From: Aquificaceae bacterium
GTDB taxonomy: Bacteria; Aquificota; Aquificia; Aquificales; Aquificaceae
Direction of reading: 5' to 3'
Length of the DNA: 28,800 nt
Assembly: GCA_015490215.1 (NCBI GenBank)
Contig: WFYH01000252.1
Location: 1 to 28,800 of the forward strand
Position numbers and translations under genes: made by a program
The notes under the pieces: model-generated
The model's input: only the letters and a program-made list of their open reading frames with translations
Told to the model about the DNA's origin: nothing
The model's database searches: none
Shown: positions 8,040-15,827 of the stretch, one piece after another
How the letters are laid out: every line of letters starts with the position of its first letter
Position numbering within the stretch: the first letter of the stretch is position 1

Positions 8040-8294
8040 ATGGCGGTTGTAAAGGAAGCGGGAAAGTATGTTTTTGGTATAGGTTCTAAGACCATAGGAG
8101 TACTGGACGAAGCCAAGTCCGCCTTTTCTTCTGAGAACACTCCCATCGAACAACTCGTGGCGGACACGATAGACGAAGCTGTATCCGTTCTCGACGGAGC
8201 TGAGCTTGTGGATGTGGACCTTACCCTCTTTAAGAAGGGAATGGCTCTCTCGGTTCTTGCCGTTGCCAAGGGGGTGAAAGAAAATGGACCGTGA
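8040..8294 (+). CDS. Unknown 84-residue protein between pilin and TraL
   Basis: The start ATG follows GGGAGGTATATGTT. The protein is short, mildly acidic and lacks a signal peptide; a weakly hydrophobic C-terminal helix (KKGMALSVLAVAKGVK) is the only amphipathic-looking piece. Residues 35-60 (IEQLVADTIDEAVSVLDGAEL) predict helical. The position in the pilin operon and the 11-base overlap with traL suggest it belongs to the pilus machinery. I do not recognise the family. It might be a cytoplasmic chaperone for the pilin, in the place where other systems use TraQ, but nothing in the sequence proves that. Confidence 0.7.
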   Translation: MAVVKEAGKYVFGIGSKTIGVLDEAKSAFSSENTPIEQLVADTIDEAVSVLDGAELVDVDLTLFKKGMALSVLAVAKGVKENGP

Positions 8295-8568
8295 AATCCC
8301 TCAGCTCTTGCACATAGGCGAGGTCTTCGGCGGGTTCGGCAAGGAGGAGTTTTTATCGATAGTGTTCATATACGGATTATTCTCGGCTTTGTTCGACAAG
8401 GGGCTATACGGGCTTTTCTTAGGCTTCGTTGTAGCTATACTTCTCCACAGGTGGAAAGAGGAGAAGCCGAGAGGCGTCATTTACTTCAAGATCAGGAGGA
8501 TCTTCCCAATTGAAAAAGGTCTCCTCAATACTGGCATCGATCCTATTGACAGGAGGGTTGTGGCTTAG
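8284..8568 (+). CDS. traL: TraL, VirB3-like inner-membrane protein
   Basis: 94 residues, nearly the F TraL length (91). Two adjacent hydrophobic stretches form a hairpin (about 24-38 and 40-55: LSIVFIYGLFSALF, LYGLFLGFVVAIL), then a basic, aromatic tail (HRWKEEKPRG). This is the VirB3/TraL pattern. TraL helps recruit TraC and pilin at the inner membrane. The start overlaps the preceding gene by 11 bases, with GGGGTG 7 bases upstream. The 3' end overlaps traW by 59 bases. TraA-x-TraL order is the F order with one insertion. Confidence 0.85.
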   Translation: MDREIPQLLHIGEVFGGFGKEEFLSIVFIYGLFSALFDKGLYGLFLGFVVAILLHRWKEEKPRGVIYFKIRRIFPIEKGLLNTGIDPIDRRVVA

Positions 8569-9154
8569 CTTCGGGTGTGTGGTTTTAGAGGAGTACGGAA
8601 CCGAAGGGGAAGTATTCCCTATAAAAGAGGTAGATATAAGACAGGTCCTACTCAAGCGCTGGAGAACTGAGATGGAAAGATGGCGTAAGGAGTATGAGCG
8701 GAAAATAGAGGAATACCACGAAAAGGACGCAGGGTTTCCATATACCAAAGAGTATAAGGAATACACGTGCACACCCTCTTACACTCTCCCAGAAGCCATC
8801 AGGGATAAGGAAGGGAAGGTAATATACCCCAAGGGCTACACTTTCAATCCGCTTGATTCCATGAAGTTTCCCTTTGAAATATGTTTTGTTACGGACAGGG
8901 ACGTTAAGTATCTCCCCAAGCTGGAGAATAAAGATTCTCCTCTCCCAAAGGACCTTTGGCAAGGAAGGGTATATGTGATCGTGAAAGGGAACTCTTGGAA
9001 GCTGAGGGAGAAGGGGTATATCGTCTGGGATTACGGACTTTCCAAGGAGTGGATAGAAAGAATGTGTGTCAGGGAGGTACCGGCTTGCGTGAGGCAGGAA
9101 GGAAATCGTTTTCGGGTCCGAGTTGGTGTTCAATCGCTAAGTGGGGTGCAATAG
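8510..9154 (+). CDS. traW: TraW, F-type pilus assembly protein
   Basis: 214 residues from a TTG at 8510, supported by AGGAGG 10 bases upstream inside traL. A signal peptide (about 1-22, ending near Cys23 in SFGCVVLEE) may make this a lipoprotein; F TraW is soluble periplasmic, so a lipid anchor would be a difference. TraW features are the N-terminal EYGTEGEVFPIKEVDI (compare GTWGDLWPVKEPDM in F), then DPLRP-like YTCTPSYTLPEAIRDKEGKVI and KGYTFNPLDSMKF (F: GEVMNPLQYVPF), and a late MCVREVPACVRQEGNRFRV (F: LGVDQVPARVSAVPGDRFL). F TraW works with TrbC and TraU in pilus outgrowth. The next gene starts inside its last 70 bases. Confidence 0.93.
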   Translation: MKKVSSILASILLTGGLWLSFGCVVLEEYGTEGEVFPIKEVDIRQVLLKRWRTEMERWRKEYERKIEEYHEKDAGFPYTKEYKEYTCTPSYTLPEAIRDKEGKVIYPKGYTFNPLDSMKFPFEICFVTDRDVKYLPKLENKDSPLPKDLWQGRVYVIVKGNSWKLREKGYIVWDYGLSKEWIERMCVREVPACVRQEGNRFRVRVGVQSLSGVQ

Positions 9155-9579
9155 CTTTTATAGCGTTAGCCTTCTTTTACAAGTTTGTAGGATATCCCGC
9201 TATCTTGGTGGATAGATCACTTAAAGGTGTTCGTCTGGTCTTCTGCACACGATTTGGAAAGCCACAACCAAGAGATCTTGTAACTTTCCCGGCGCCTATC
9301 AATCTAAAGCAGTTCTTAGGCGTTGATAAAGGTAGCAGGTTTACCAAGAGGCTTGTGGCGGTTGATCCCTACGTGATCTATCGTGGAGATAAGGTATATG
9401 TGAACGGGGAAGAATATGAAAGAGACGTTGAGATGTGGAAGAGAAAGTTCAAATTCATCCTTGATGACTACGCAGGTAAGATGAAGGGCTATTTCGTGGT
9501 AGGGGATGTAATTAACTCGGTGGACTCAAGGTATCTGGGAACTATCAAGGAGGCGGACAGATGCTTCAAGATAAAATAG
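9085..9579 (+). CDS. S26-family signal peptidase (TrhF/TraF-of-RP4-like)
   Basis: 164 residues from a TTG at 9085, chosen because AGGGAGG ends 7 bases before it. A longer upstream reading only mirrors traW. One membrane segment (about 19-36), then LVDRSLKG with the likely nucleophile Ser45, KRLVAVDPYV with general base Lys88, GDKVYVNG, and a clear box E, GDVINSVDSRYLG (about 140-152), which is diagnostic of leader peptidases. The usual Met-x-Pro after the Ser is replaced by Leu-Lys-Gly, in the style of the RP4 TraF/IncH TrhF branch. It probably processes the pilin or another exported transfer protein. Its presence with F-type genes matches IncH- and SXT-like systems. It overlaps traW by 70 bases and the next gene by 19. 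Confidence 0.88.
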   Translation: MREAGRKSFSGPSWCSIAKWGAIAFIALAFFYKFVGYPAILVDRSLKGVRLVFCTRFGKPQPRDLVTFPAPINLKQFLGVDKGSRFTKRLVAVDPYVIYRGDKVYVNGEEYERDVEMWKRKFKFILDDYAGKMKGYFVVGDVINSVDSRYLGTIKEADRCFKIK

Positions 9580-9908
9580 GGTCAGATTGGTTCAGTTTGG
9601 TGCATAATATAGATACAGAGGCATACGAAGACATGGCGAGAAAAAGAACGTCCCTCAAGATGCTCAAGGAGCAGGCTATAAAAGAAGGGAAGCCTATCTT
9701 TAAGAAGATAGCGGAAAACCCGAAAGCTTTCGCTGTGCTCATGCTTTTCCCCGATGGTAATGTTCGGGTCAAGATTGCTACCAAGCAAACTTCACGGGGA
9801 TACTATGTGAACATAAAAGAAGCTGAGGAGATAGACGCTTTATTGGATCTTCTTGAGGAGCTCTCTAAAAGAAAACAGCTCAAGAACCTGCTAAAGGAAA
9901 ATGAGTGA
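9561..9908 (+). CDS. Unknown 115-residue cytoplasmic protein
   Basis: The ATG follows AAGGAGGCGGACAG and overlaps the peptidase gene by 19 bases. No signal peptide. A Lys-rich helical N-terminal half (about 27-55) is followed by a beta-like middle (AFAVLMLFPDGNVRVKIAT) and a long Leu-rich C-terminal helix (about 88-115). It overlaps the helix-turn-helix gene by 8 bases, so it is probably translated with it. I do not recognise it. Co-transcription with a DNA-binding protein could point to a regulatory pair, but this is only context. Confidence 0.7.
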   Translation: MLQDKIGSDWFSLVHNIDTEAYEDMARKRTSLKMLKEQAIKEGKPIFKKIAENPKAFAVLMLFPDGNVRVKIATKQTSRGYYVNIKEAEEIDALLDLLEELSKRKQLKNLLKENE

Positions 9909-10239
9909 GGTTAAGGTAAAGAGGCTCTTGTCTTATAAAGAAGCGTCCGAGTATCTGGGTATCTCCCAGAGCCAGCTAAAGCGCCTTGTTAGGGCGGGAG
10001 AGCTCCCCGTTATCAAGATAGGCAAAAGGAGCTTGCTCGATATACATGACCTTGACGAATATATAGAAAGGAGGCGGTTTTTTCTTGGGCAGTTGTGGCG
10101 GAGCTGTATCTATATCTCAGGATACAAAAAAAGCTGTCATGGTCCAGCCCGTATCCTCTCAGCCCGTACAGCCCGAGAGCTTCAGGGGGGAGATAGCGGG
10201 GAGGAAGATAAGGATACTGGTGACTACATACGAATATGA
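9901..10239 (+). CDS. Small helix-turn-helix DNA-binding protein (excisionase/MerR-like fold)
   Basis: Residues 9-59 form a compact winged helix of the excisionase (HTH_17) type: LLSYKEASEYLGISQSQLKRLVRAGELPVIKIGKR then a DLDEYIERRR ending. Such proteins recognise operators or assist integrase excision. It is the only obvious DNA-binding regulator in the transfer region, so it is the best candidate to act on the palindromic promoters. The reading continues to 10239 but its last 50 or so residues lie over the next gene in another frame and look non-protein-like (many Ser/Arg/Gly in a shadow pattern). The functional domain ends near residue 60, next to a T6 run at 10078-10083. It may be expressed alone or as a fusion with the next gene by frameshift; see findings. 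Confidence 0.75.
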   Translation: MSEVKVKRLLSYKEASEYLGISQSQLKRLVRAGELPVIKIGKRSLLDIHDLDEYIERRRFFLGQLWRSCIYISGYKKSCHGPARILSARTARELQGGDSGEEDKDTGDYIRI

Positions 10240-11455
10240 CTTCCTTCCCCTCGGTAAATACAGAACCTTCATAATGACGAGAGAGGACTGGTTCCCTTAC
10301 GTGAACGCCGATATTCAGGGAATTTGTTTATCTCTCGGAGGTAAGCCCCTCGGTAAGAGCAAAGACCCCTTTACGGGGAAGGAGGTATGGAACAGGGACG
10401 CTAAGGACTACGATAGGGAGTGGAAATGTGAAGGTGGAAAGGACCCCTTCACGCTCAGGGCTTACCGTGGGAGGATGGGCGGTAAGACTCTCAGCGGAGG
10501 AGTTTCAAAGGACACTTACATAGTCGTTGATCATCAAAACCCCCAGCCCTTGGTATTTACAGAAGAGGTTGGGAAGCTCTACACGAAATACAAGAGCATG
10601 GACACTTCAAACTGGCTCAAATTCTTCAAGTCCCAGGACACGGACAGTATGCTTAAAGCCTTCTTCACGGTAGCCTCATCTAAGGCTCACTGGAGAAGGG
10701 CGGAAGTTATAGAAGACGGGACGGTCAAAGCCCTGTATGCAACCGAGGCAACCTACTTCAGCTCGGTTATGGGAAGACTCCTTCCCGTGGTCCACCTTGT
10801 AGCCCTGTGCTACGCCAAGGGCGGGGAGATAGAGGAGGGCAATCCGAACTGGGTGGCGGAGTGGGAAGCCCAAGGAGCCTATAAGACATACTTCTACTGT
10901 AAGGGCGGGACACAGCCCTTCACCTTTAAGGTGGAACCTGCCGGTTTTTCTGCGGACATGATAAATTACGTGGTTTACATAAAGGAGGGAGTACACAAGG
11001 TAGCTGATGAAAAAACCCTCCCCCTATCCGTAGGTCTAAAAACAGGTTACGAAGATACGGTAGCCCTCACCGTTGCAAAGACCAAAACCTACTACGAAGA
11101 GGTCAGGGAGCCTTACAAGTATCAGGGGATATACATAGCCTCTCAAGGCGGATGCGATTACGTGGGAGTTATAACCACGCTCGGCGCCAAGAGAGACATC
11201 TACACTTACAAGGTTTGCAACGGTACGGTTGCAGACAGGAAAGCCTCCGTTCCCCTTGTCAGGGGCAACCTTGAGGTGGAGAGGATAATACGGAGAGTGA
11301 AGGAAAACGCAAAGACACTCGGAGTGGCTATGAGCAAGTATCACAACTACGTGATAGTGGGTAGAGCCTTCGGGGCTAACCTGTGTAAGGTTGAGGTAAA
11401 AGTTCTCAACGGGATGGAGCTGGCGGACTGGAGGCTCTACGATGAGTGTCGCTAA
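10085..11455 (+). CDS. Unknown 456-residue protein with repeated Cys/Gly motif
   Basis: Start chosen at TTG 10085, 10 bases after GGAGG; an ATG at 10139 is an alternative that would cut the overlap with the HTH gene from 155 to about 100 bases. No signal peptide or membrane segment is visible, although the Cys pattern looks extracytoplasmic. Two regions share a motif: GICLSLGG...WKCEGGKDPFTLRAY (about 78-130) and ALCYAKGG...FYCKGGTQPFTFKV (about 237-284), suggesting an internal duplication; a third piece (GGCDYVGV...YKVCNG) is looser. The C-terminus has a Cys-containing end (DECR). I do not know the family. The gene ends the rightward operon, its stop abutting the stop of the convergent gene. 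Being last in the traA operon, it may be part of the pilus or a linked surface function (inference). Confidence 0.75.
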   Translation: MGSCGGAVSISQDTKKAVMVQPVSSQPVQPESFRGEIAGRKIRILVTTYEYDFLPLGKYRTFIMTREDWFPYVNADIQGICLSLGGKPLGKSKDPFTGKEVWNRDAKDYDREWKCEGGKDPFTLRAYRGRMGGKTLSGGVSKDTYIVVDHQNPQPLVFTEEVGKLYTKYKSMDTSNWLKFFKSQDTDSMLKAFFTVASSKAHWRRAEVIEDGTVKALYATEATYFSSVMGRLLPVVHLVALCYAKGGEIEEGNPNWVAEWEAQGAYKTYFYCKGGTQPFTFKVEPAGFSADMINYVVYIKEGVHKVADEKTLPLSVGLKTGYEDTVALTVAKTKTYYEEVREPYKYQGIYIASQGGCDYVGVITTLGAKRDIYTYKVCNGTVADRKASVPLVRGNLEVERIIRRVKENAKTLGVAMSKYHNYVIVGRAFGANLCKVEVKVLNGMELADWRLYDECR

Positions 11456-11953
11456 CTACGGTTCGTCTATGTGCGTTGAACGATAAAGCGGGCTTGTAGG
11501 ATCTATTGGGTCCGCCTCGTGTTCCCATTCTTGTTCGCTATCCTCAACCACGCCTTCATACTCTTCCTGCTTCATCCTTTCTCTGAGGTATTCTCTGTCG
11601 CTCAGTTTAGATAAACGCTCTTGCTCCTTCGCCATGCCCCAGTAATGCACAAAAGCTATAAGGAACGCAAGCACCCCTCCTGTGAGGATCGTCGTAGGAG
11701 AAGCCCATCCAGACTTGAGATAGGATATAACCGTACCGACAAGGAACGCTCCGCTGAGCACAAGCATTATATAGGACAGCTTTCTGTTCCACTTTACATC
11801 TTCATCTGTAGGCTTTTCTTTGAGTAACTTAAGGGCTTTTTCCCTTATCTGCACCCTCTTATCGTCCATGACCTCCTCGACAATCTGATCAAACCCCATC
11901 CTGCTTTCTCTTCTGATGTATTCAAGCCGTTTGACAGTATCCTCAGCCCTCAT
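11456..11953 (-). CDS. Unknown two-helix membrane protein downstream of traG
   Basis: 165 residues: a charged helical N-terminal part (1-58), two membrane segments (about 59-80 and 88-107: YIMLVLSGAFLVGTVISYL and TILTGGVLAFLIAFVHYWG) joined by a short loop, and an acidic C-terminal tail (YEGVVEDSEQEWEHEADPID). Such a fold, with cytosolic ends, resembles many small conjugation accessory proteins, but I do not recognise the family. AGGAGG lies upstream of the ATG. It has its own likely promoter at 11973-12002 and could also be read from traG. Its stop touches that of the rightward 456-residue gene with no spacer. Confidence 0.75.
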   Translation of the reverse strand: MRAEDTVKRLEYIRRESRMGFDQIVEEVMDDKRVQIREKALKLLKEKPTDEDVKWNRKLSYIMLVLSGAFLVGTVISYLKSGWASPTTILTGGVLAFLIAFVHYWGMAKEQERLSKLSDREYLRERMKQEEYEGVVEDSEQEWEHEADPIDPTSPLYRSTHIDEP

Positions 11954-11972
11954 AGTGAACCTCCTGTCTCCT

Positions 11973-12002
11973 AATTTATTGTGGGTTAGTAGAGAATGTC
12001 AA
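11973..12002 (-). promoter_or_regulatory. Likely promoter of the two-helix membrane protein gene
   Basis: On the minus strand, a perfect TTGACA (-35, at 12002-11997) is separated by 18 bases from TAAATT (-10, at 11978-11973). The start codon is 19 bases downstream of the -10 box, with AGGAGG in the leader. It lies in the 86-base gap after traG, so it is an internal promoter in a same-strand pair. The -35 is perfect and the -10 matches 4 of 6. Confidence 0.5.
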
Positions 12003-12039
12003 TACCTGAGAACTTTACAAGGAGTACTTAACCGCTCTT

Positions 12040-15000
12040 TTATTTAACAAGTGGGGGCTGATCGGGTTTATAAAGAGCAAGCTCACTCCTTACCTTATTC
12101 TCCACATCTGGGGGCAGGAATCTTGTCTGTATATCTTGAGGATCAACGCCATACTGACTCAGTCGTGCTATTTGCTCCTTGGTTAAATTGTCCCTGAACA
12201 CAAAGTGTCCCTGATTGTTTATATCAAGCCCCAGATATGCAAGATCGTTTGCTCTATATACGTATCCCCTGTAATCTTGGATAACCTCACCAGCATGAGC
12301 GGGTGAAGAGTCAGCGAGAAGTTCGGTGATGATTACCCCTGCTCCTACTCCTTTCCCCAGATCATTGATAAAACCTTTAAAGGCATCAAAAGCTCTACGG
12401 CTCCAGCCCCGCTCTGCAACTTCCCTTTCAAGTTCTAATACCCTATTCATGTCCACGTTTTTTAAGGCTTCCTGCACTTGTTTGAACTTAGCAAGGTCAG
12501 AGCGTTCCAGTTCAGCTATTTTATTTTTCCACATATCCAAGTACTCTTGAGATGCCCTGACATCACCATCGATAGCTCTTGCTCTGAGCTCTCTCAGTCG
12601 GGCTTGCTCTTCTTTAGAAAAGATGTCATCGAGCACATTTGCTCTTCCGCCCCCACCACCTCTAAAGGTGGAAAGCCCGTGAGCAAGAGAAGCAAGCCCC
12701 ATAAGTGCACCCGACACTTGTGCAAGACCCGGCATATTTCCTACGGCTTCCGATATACTCGGATCTCTACGGGCGTTGCCAGGCGAAGGAGAACCTATGC
12801 CAGCTTTCCCATGATTTATAGTCCCCTCCGTGGCTTGGATATGCCTGTTTATATCTTCAGGACCCACCCCGGCTACGTGCATATTCTCCACAGCATCAAA
12901 TCCAGAAGGCGGAGTAGATATTCCATGAGGAGTTTTTTCTTGCACCAGCGAGGCTATATCCACGCCTTTGTTACTCAGTAGATAATCTATCATTGCGCTG
13001 TATGCTTCTCGGACGTTCCCGCTCTGCACCATCTTTCTTATATCCTCTGCCTGAGCTTCTGTGAGACCAAGACCTTTCAAATGGTCGGTGTTGCCGGTTT
13101 CTCTAAAGTTCTTCCACGCCCCATATATGTCCAGGTCAGGATATAGGCTGTTAAGGTAATTCTCCTTCGCAACTGTGCCTTGAAATAGAGACATTTTGTT
13201 ACCCAACCTATCCTGTAGGTACTCCTTGAGAAGCCTATCCCTACCTGAAGGGAACCTGAGCATATCTATAAGACCGCCGTATCCGTATTTATTGACCGCC
13301 CACCTGTTTACGTCAGCAGACAGGTCAATACCCGTGCCTACCCCGAGGGTTTCGGCGATACTCTCCCTGTCCATCAGGGCGCTAACTAAAGCCATGTTCT
13401 TATCAAAGCTCTCTTTATCCCGCTCGCTCCAGCCTTCCCCATACTTCCTTGAAGCTAAGGCTGTGCTCTGGGTTAGAGTTCTCCATGTGTCGCTTGTTCT
13501 CCAGTCCGCTGAGTAACTATCTCCTTCGGTGGATGTAACCGTGAAAGATGAAGTATGCCCGCCCTCAGATGACCCGATACCTTTCAAGTTTCCTGAGACC
13601 TTGAACCCCAAGGCGTTGAGCACGGCAGACATAACCCTGCCCATCCTGCCCCCCCGCTGAAGAGCCATAGCCATAGCTCCTCGGGCTTTCCCTACATTTA
13701 AAGTGCCTGAAGGACCGGCTACAGCCTGAAGGATAGAAACAGCCTTATGGACATCTTGCTCGCTTGCGTCTGCCTTCTCCGCTATGTTGTGGACAAAGCT
13801 CCTGTAATTAGCCCCTTCCTTTGTATGGGAGAAGGCTTCCAGATCCTGAGCCACCTTATCTATACCCCAGTTTTTGTCGTGTCCGAATGTCTTTTCATAA
13901 GCTATCCTGTATGCGTCCGATAAACTTTGGTCCCTTATAGTTGATGTTGCCCTCTGTAAGTTCCTTGTCAGTAAGGCTGATAGTGTTAAGTCGGGCTTAG
14001 CCATTTCTACCATGCCGGTTGTCGTATTGATCGTGGCAACCACTTCTCCTGTTTTCCCGTCCGTTACCGCTACTTTATCAGGACCCATCTCAGTAAAGGA
14101 ATACCCGCTCTTCCTCAGATCTACTCCATGAGCCGAGAGAAACCTGCTGGTGGCTGATAGAGCCTGATGTCCCCAGCTTATTCCGATACCTTCCCTGGTC
14201 CCAAGGATGCCCCCCGCAGTTGCGCCGCCTATCCCGTGAGCCGTTGAGGTTTGAGCCGTAGATATACCTTTTTGAGCCTCCATCATCCCAGAAAACATAC
14301 CTGCTGAGACAAGCTCGCTCCTTTGCTCGTAAGATGTCCTCTGGGCAAGTTCCGCAGAAGCCCTCTGAGCACCGAGGGGATCTGAAGCCTGATGTTTTGC
14401 GGTCTCGGGAAGGTGGACGGGGGAACCGGCTCCGAAGACCGCCCTCCATACTCCCGCCACCATACCGCCCGTAAACAGCCCCAGGACAACGGGGATAATC
14501 GCATACGCTATCGCCCCTATGGCTCCTGTGAGCCAGAGTTTTTCTTTCAGCTCATATATCAAGGCAGGAGAATACATGAGGACGCTGGTCTGCCATTCCC
14601 CGAACCAATTGACCACCGCATTAGCTATCGCCATAGCGGGAGACCAGAAAGCCACTCCTATGAGGGAAAGGAAATACAGGCTCAGCCCTCTCATGGAAAT
14701 CGGGAGAAGAGCGAACATAAGGGCAAAGGGGAAGAAAGCTATAAGAAACACTTGGGACACCGCCTTGAGCATGGGGAAGACTTCCCTGAGCCAGTCGCTC
14801 ATAGCCTTGAGGACGGATCTTGTAGTGAGCTTCTGATTTGTCAGGATCATACGGGTTTTCAGGTTCTCTTCCACACCGCCCCCGGCTTGCTGGAGAGCTA
14901 CGAGGAGTCCTTCCGTGAGGATAGCCTGACGGGCTATATCATCCGGAGGCAGGTTGTTCTTCCCTCCGTAGGCAAGCCCGGCGGAAAGGGCGGTGGAACA

Positions 15001-15804
15001 ATAGCGTGTTATCACCTTGTCATACCAATCGCTGTCAAGCGTTAAGTCAAGGCTACCGCTGAAGTTCGGATATATCTTGGTTGTGTAAAAGTTTACACAT
15101 GATATATTCGTCCCTACGGATGGGTCATAAACTTCCAGAAATGAACACGAGGCGGGCATGGTAAGGGCATTAAGCAGGTCTTCTGAGTCCGCTATCCTCT
15201 TCCACAAATCTCTGTCTATGTATGAGCATGGGACTACACAAGAATTCACATACCGCATGAAGCTCTCTCTTGTGTCCGAGTCTCTTAAATGGTTGAGGGT
15301 AAGGGACGTAAGAGCTTCTGTACACCTTGCCTTAGAGGGAAAGCCCCCGCTTATAGAGCCGTAGGTAACTCCTACGTGCTCAGCAAGTTTATTTATAGCC
15401 CCCATCAGCTGTAATATGTCGTCTAACAAGCTCGGGACGTTTGCAACAGTTCTGTCGCAGTCTATCGGGGTTCTCCAGCCGTCACAGGTTATATCATGTA
15501 TCTGTGTCGTAGTCCTGAAGCCATACAGGAAAACGTGAATGCCAAGAACTACCAGAACAAACCATCCTACAATCCCGAGCCTCGGAGAGCCAAGCTGTCC
15601 CAAGGCAAGCAGGATCAAACCGAGCGACAGGAACACGAGCAGAGCACTTTTATACACAGAAGAGTCTATAAGCTGAACGATGGCGTTCAAAACCGACCAC
15701 GTGGGTTCCAGCTCTTCAGGACCCCAGACATAATACGTCCCTGCATAGGAAAAGCCGACTATAAGCAATAATAAGGACACTAAAACAGGTATAGCCTTGC
15801 TCAT
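12040..15804 (-). CDS. traG: TraG, mating-pair stabilisation/pilus assembly membrane protein
   Basis: 1254 residues, longer than F TraG (938). The N-terminal half is a TraG-N type membrane domain: a hydrophobic start (about 5-21), segments near 52-71 and 77-96 (SALLVFLSLGLILLALG, GIVGWFVLVVLGIHVFLYGF), Cys-containing periplasmic loops, and a later cluster near 340-450 (VFLIAFFPFALMFALLPIS, FLSLIGVAFWSPAMAIA, GAIAYAIIPVVLG). The C-terminal half is a long soluble region, Ser/Gly/Ala-rich, matching the F TraG tail that acts in mating aggregate stability and, in F, in entry exclusion. The ATG is 9 bases from the palindrome at 15814, so the mRNA leader is very short and lacks a strong ribosome site. 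It is followed by the two-helix gene; the head is divergent from traU. Confidence 0.93.
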   Translation of the reverse strand: MSKAIPVLVSLLLLIVGFSYAGTYYVWGPEELEPTWSVLNAIVQLIDSSVYKSALLVFLSLGLILLALGQLGSPRLGIVGWFVLVVLGIHVFLYGFRTTTQIHDITCDGWRTPIDCDRTVANVPSLLDDILQLMGAINKLAEHVGVTYGSISGGFPSKARCTEALTSLTLNHLRDSDTRESFMRYVNSCVVPCSYIDRDLWKRIADSEDLLNALTMPASCSFLEVYDPSVGTNISCVNFYTTKIYPNFSGSLDLTLDSDWYDKVITRYCSTALSAGLAYGGKNNLPPDDIARQAILTEGLLVALQQAGGGVEENLKTRMILTNQKLTTRSVLKAMSDWLREVFPMLKAVSQVFLIAFFPFALMFALLPISMRGLSLYFLSLIGVAFWSPAMAIANAVVNWFGEWQTSVLMYSPALIYELKEKLWLTGAIGAIAYAIIPVVLGLFTGGMVAGVWRAVFGAGSPVHLPETAKHQASDPLGAQRASAELAQRTSYEQRSELVSAGMFSGMMEAQKGISTAQTSTAHGIGGATAGGILGTREGIGISWGHQALSATSRFLSAHGVDLRKSGYSFTEMGPDKVAVTDGKTGEVVATINTTTGMVEMAKPDLTLSALLTRNLQRATSTIRDQSLSDAYRIAYEKTFGHDKNWGIDKVAQDLEAFSHTKEGANYRSFVHNIAEKADASEQDVHKAVSILQAVAGPSGTLNVGKARGAMAMALQRGGRMGRVMSAVLNALGFKVSGNLKGIGSSEGGHTSSFTVTSTEGDSYSADWRTSDTWRTLTQSTALASRKYGEGWSERDKESFDKNMALVSALMDRESIAETLGVGTGIDLSADVNRWAVNKYGYGGLIDMLRFPSGRDRLLKEYLQDRLGNKMSLFQGTVAKENYLNSLYPDLDIYGAWKNFRETGNTDHLKGLGLTEAQAEDIRKMVQSGNVREAYSAMIDYLLSNKGVDIASLVQEKTPHGISTPPSGFDAVENMHVAGVGPEDINRHIQATEGTINHGKAGIGSPSPGNARRDPSISEAVGNMPGLAQVSGALMGLASLAHGLSTFRGGGGGRANVLDDIFSKEEQARLRELRARAIDGDVRASQEYLDMWKNKIAELERSDLAKFKQVQEALKNVDMNRVLELEREVAERGWSRRAFDAFKGFINDLGKGVGAGVIITELLADSSPAHAGEVIQDYRGYVYRANDLAYLGLDINNQGHFVFRDNLTKEQIARLSQYGVDPQDIQTRFLPPDVENKVRSELALYKPDQPPLVK

Positions 15805-15813
15805 ACCACGTCT

Positions 15814-15827
15814 TATAATTAATTATA
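15814..15827. promoter_or_regulatory. Second copy of the 14-bp palindromic divergent promoter (traG / traU)
   Basis: Identical TATAATTAATTATA to 7404-7417, again between two divergent transfer genes. The rightward -10 box is 15814-15819; the ATG of traU begins at 15827, 7 bases on, so transcription should start at or next to the start codon. The leftward box (15827-15822) would start transcription near 15814, with only about 10 bases before the traG ATG. No matching -35 box at 16-18 bases. Flanks differ from copy 1, so what has been conserved is the palindrome itself. Confidence 0.75.

Noticed and set aside
8648..9133. Minus-strand reading opposite traW
   Set aside because: Opposite a recognised TraW; shadow.
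14392..15045. 217-codon plus-strand reading opposite traG
   Set aside because: Antisense to conserved TraG membrane domain; composition unlike a protein.
12040..15804. TraG as the coupling protein (TraD/VirD4 is named TraG in some systems)
   Set aside because: No Walker A or B motif and a TraG-N style multi-span N-terminus; it is the F-type mating-pair protein.
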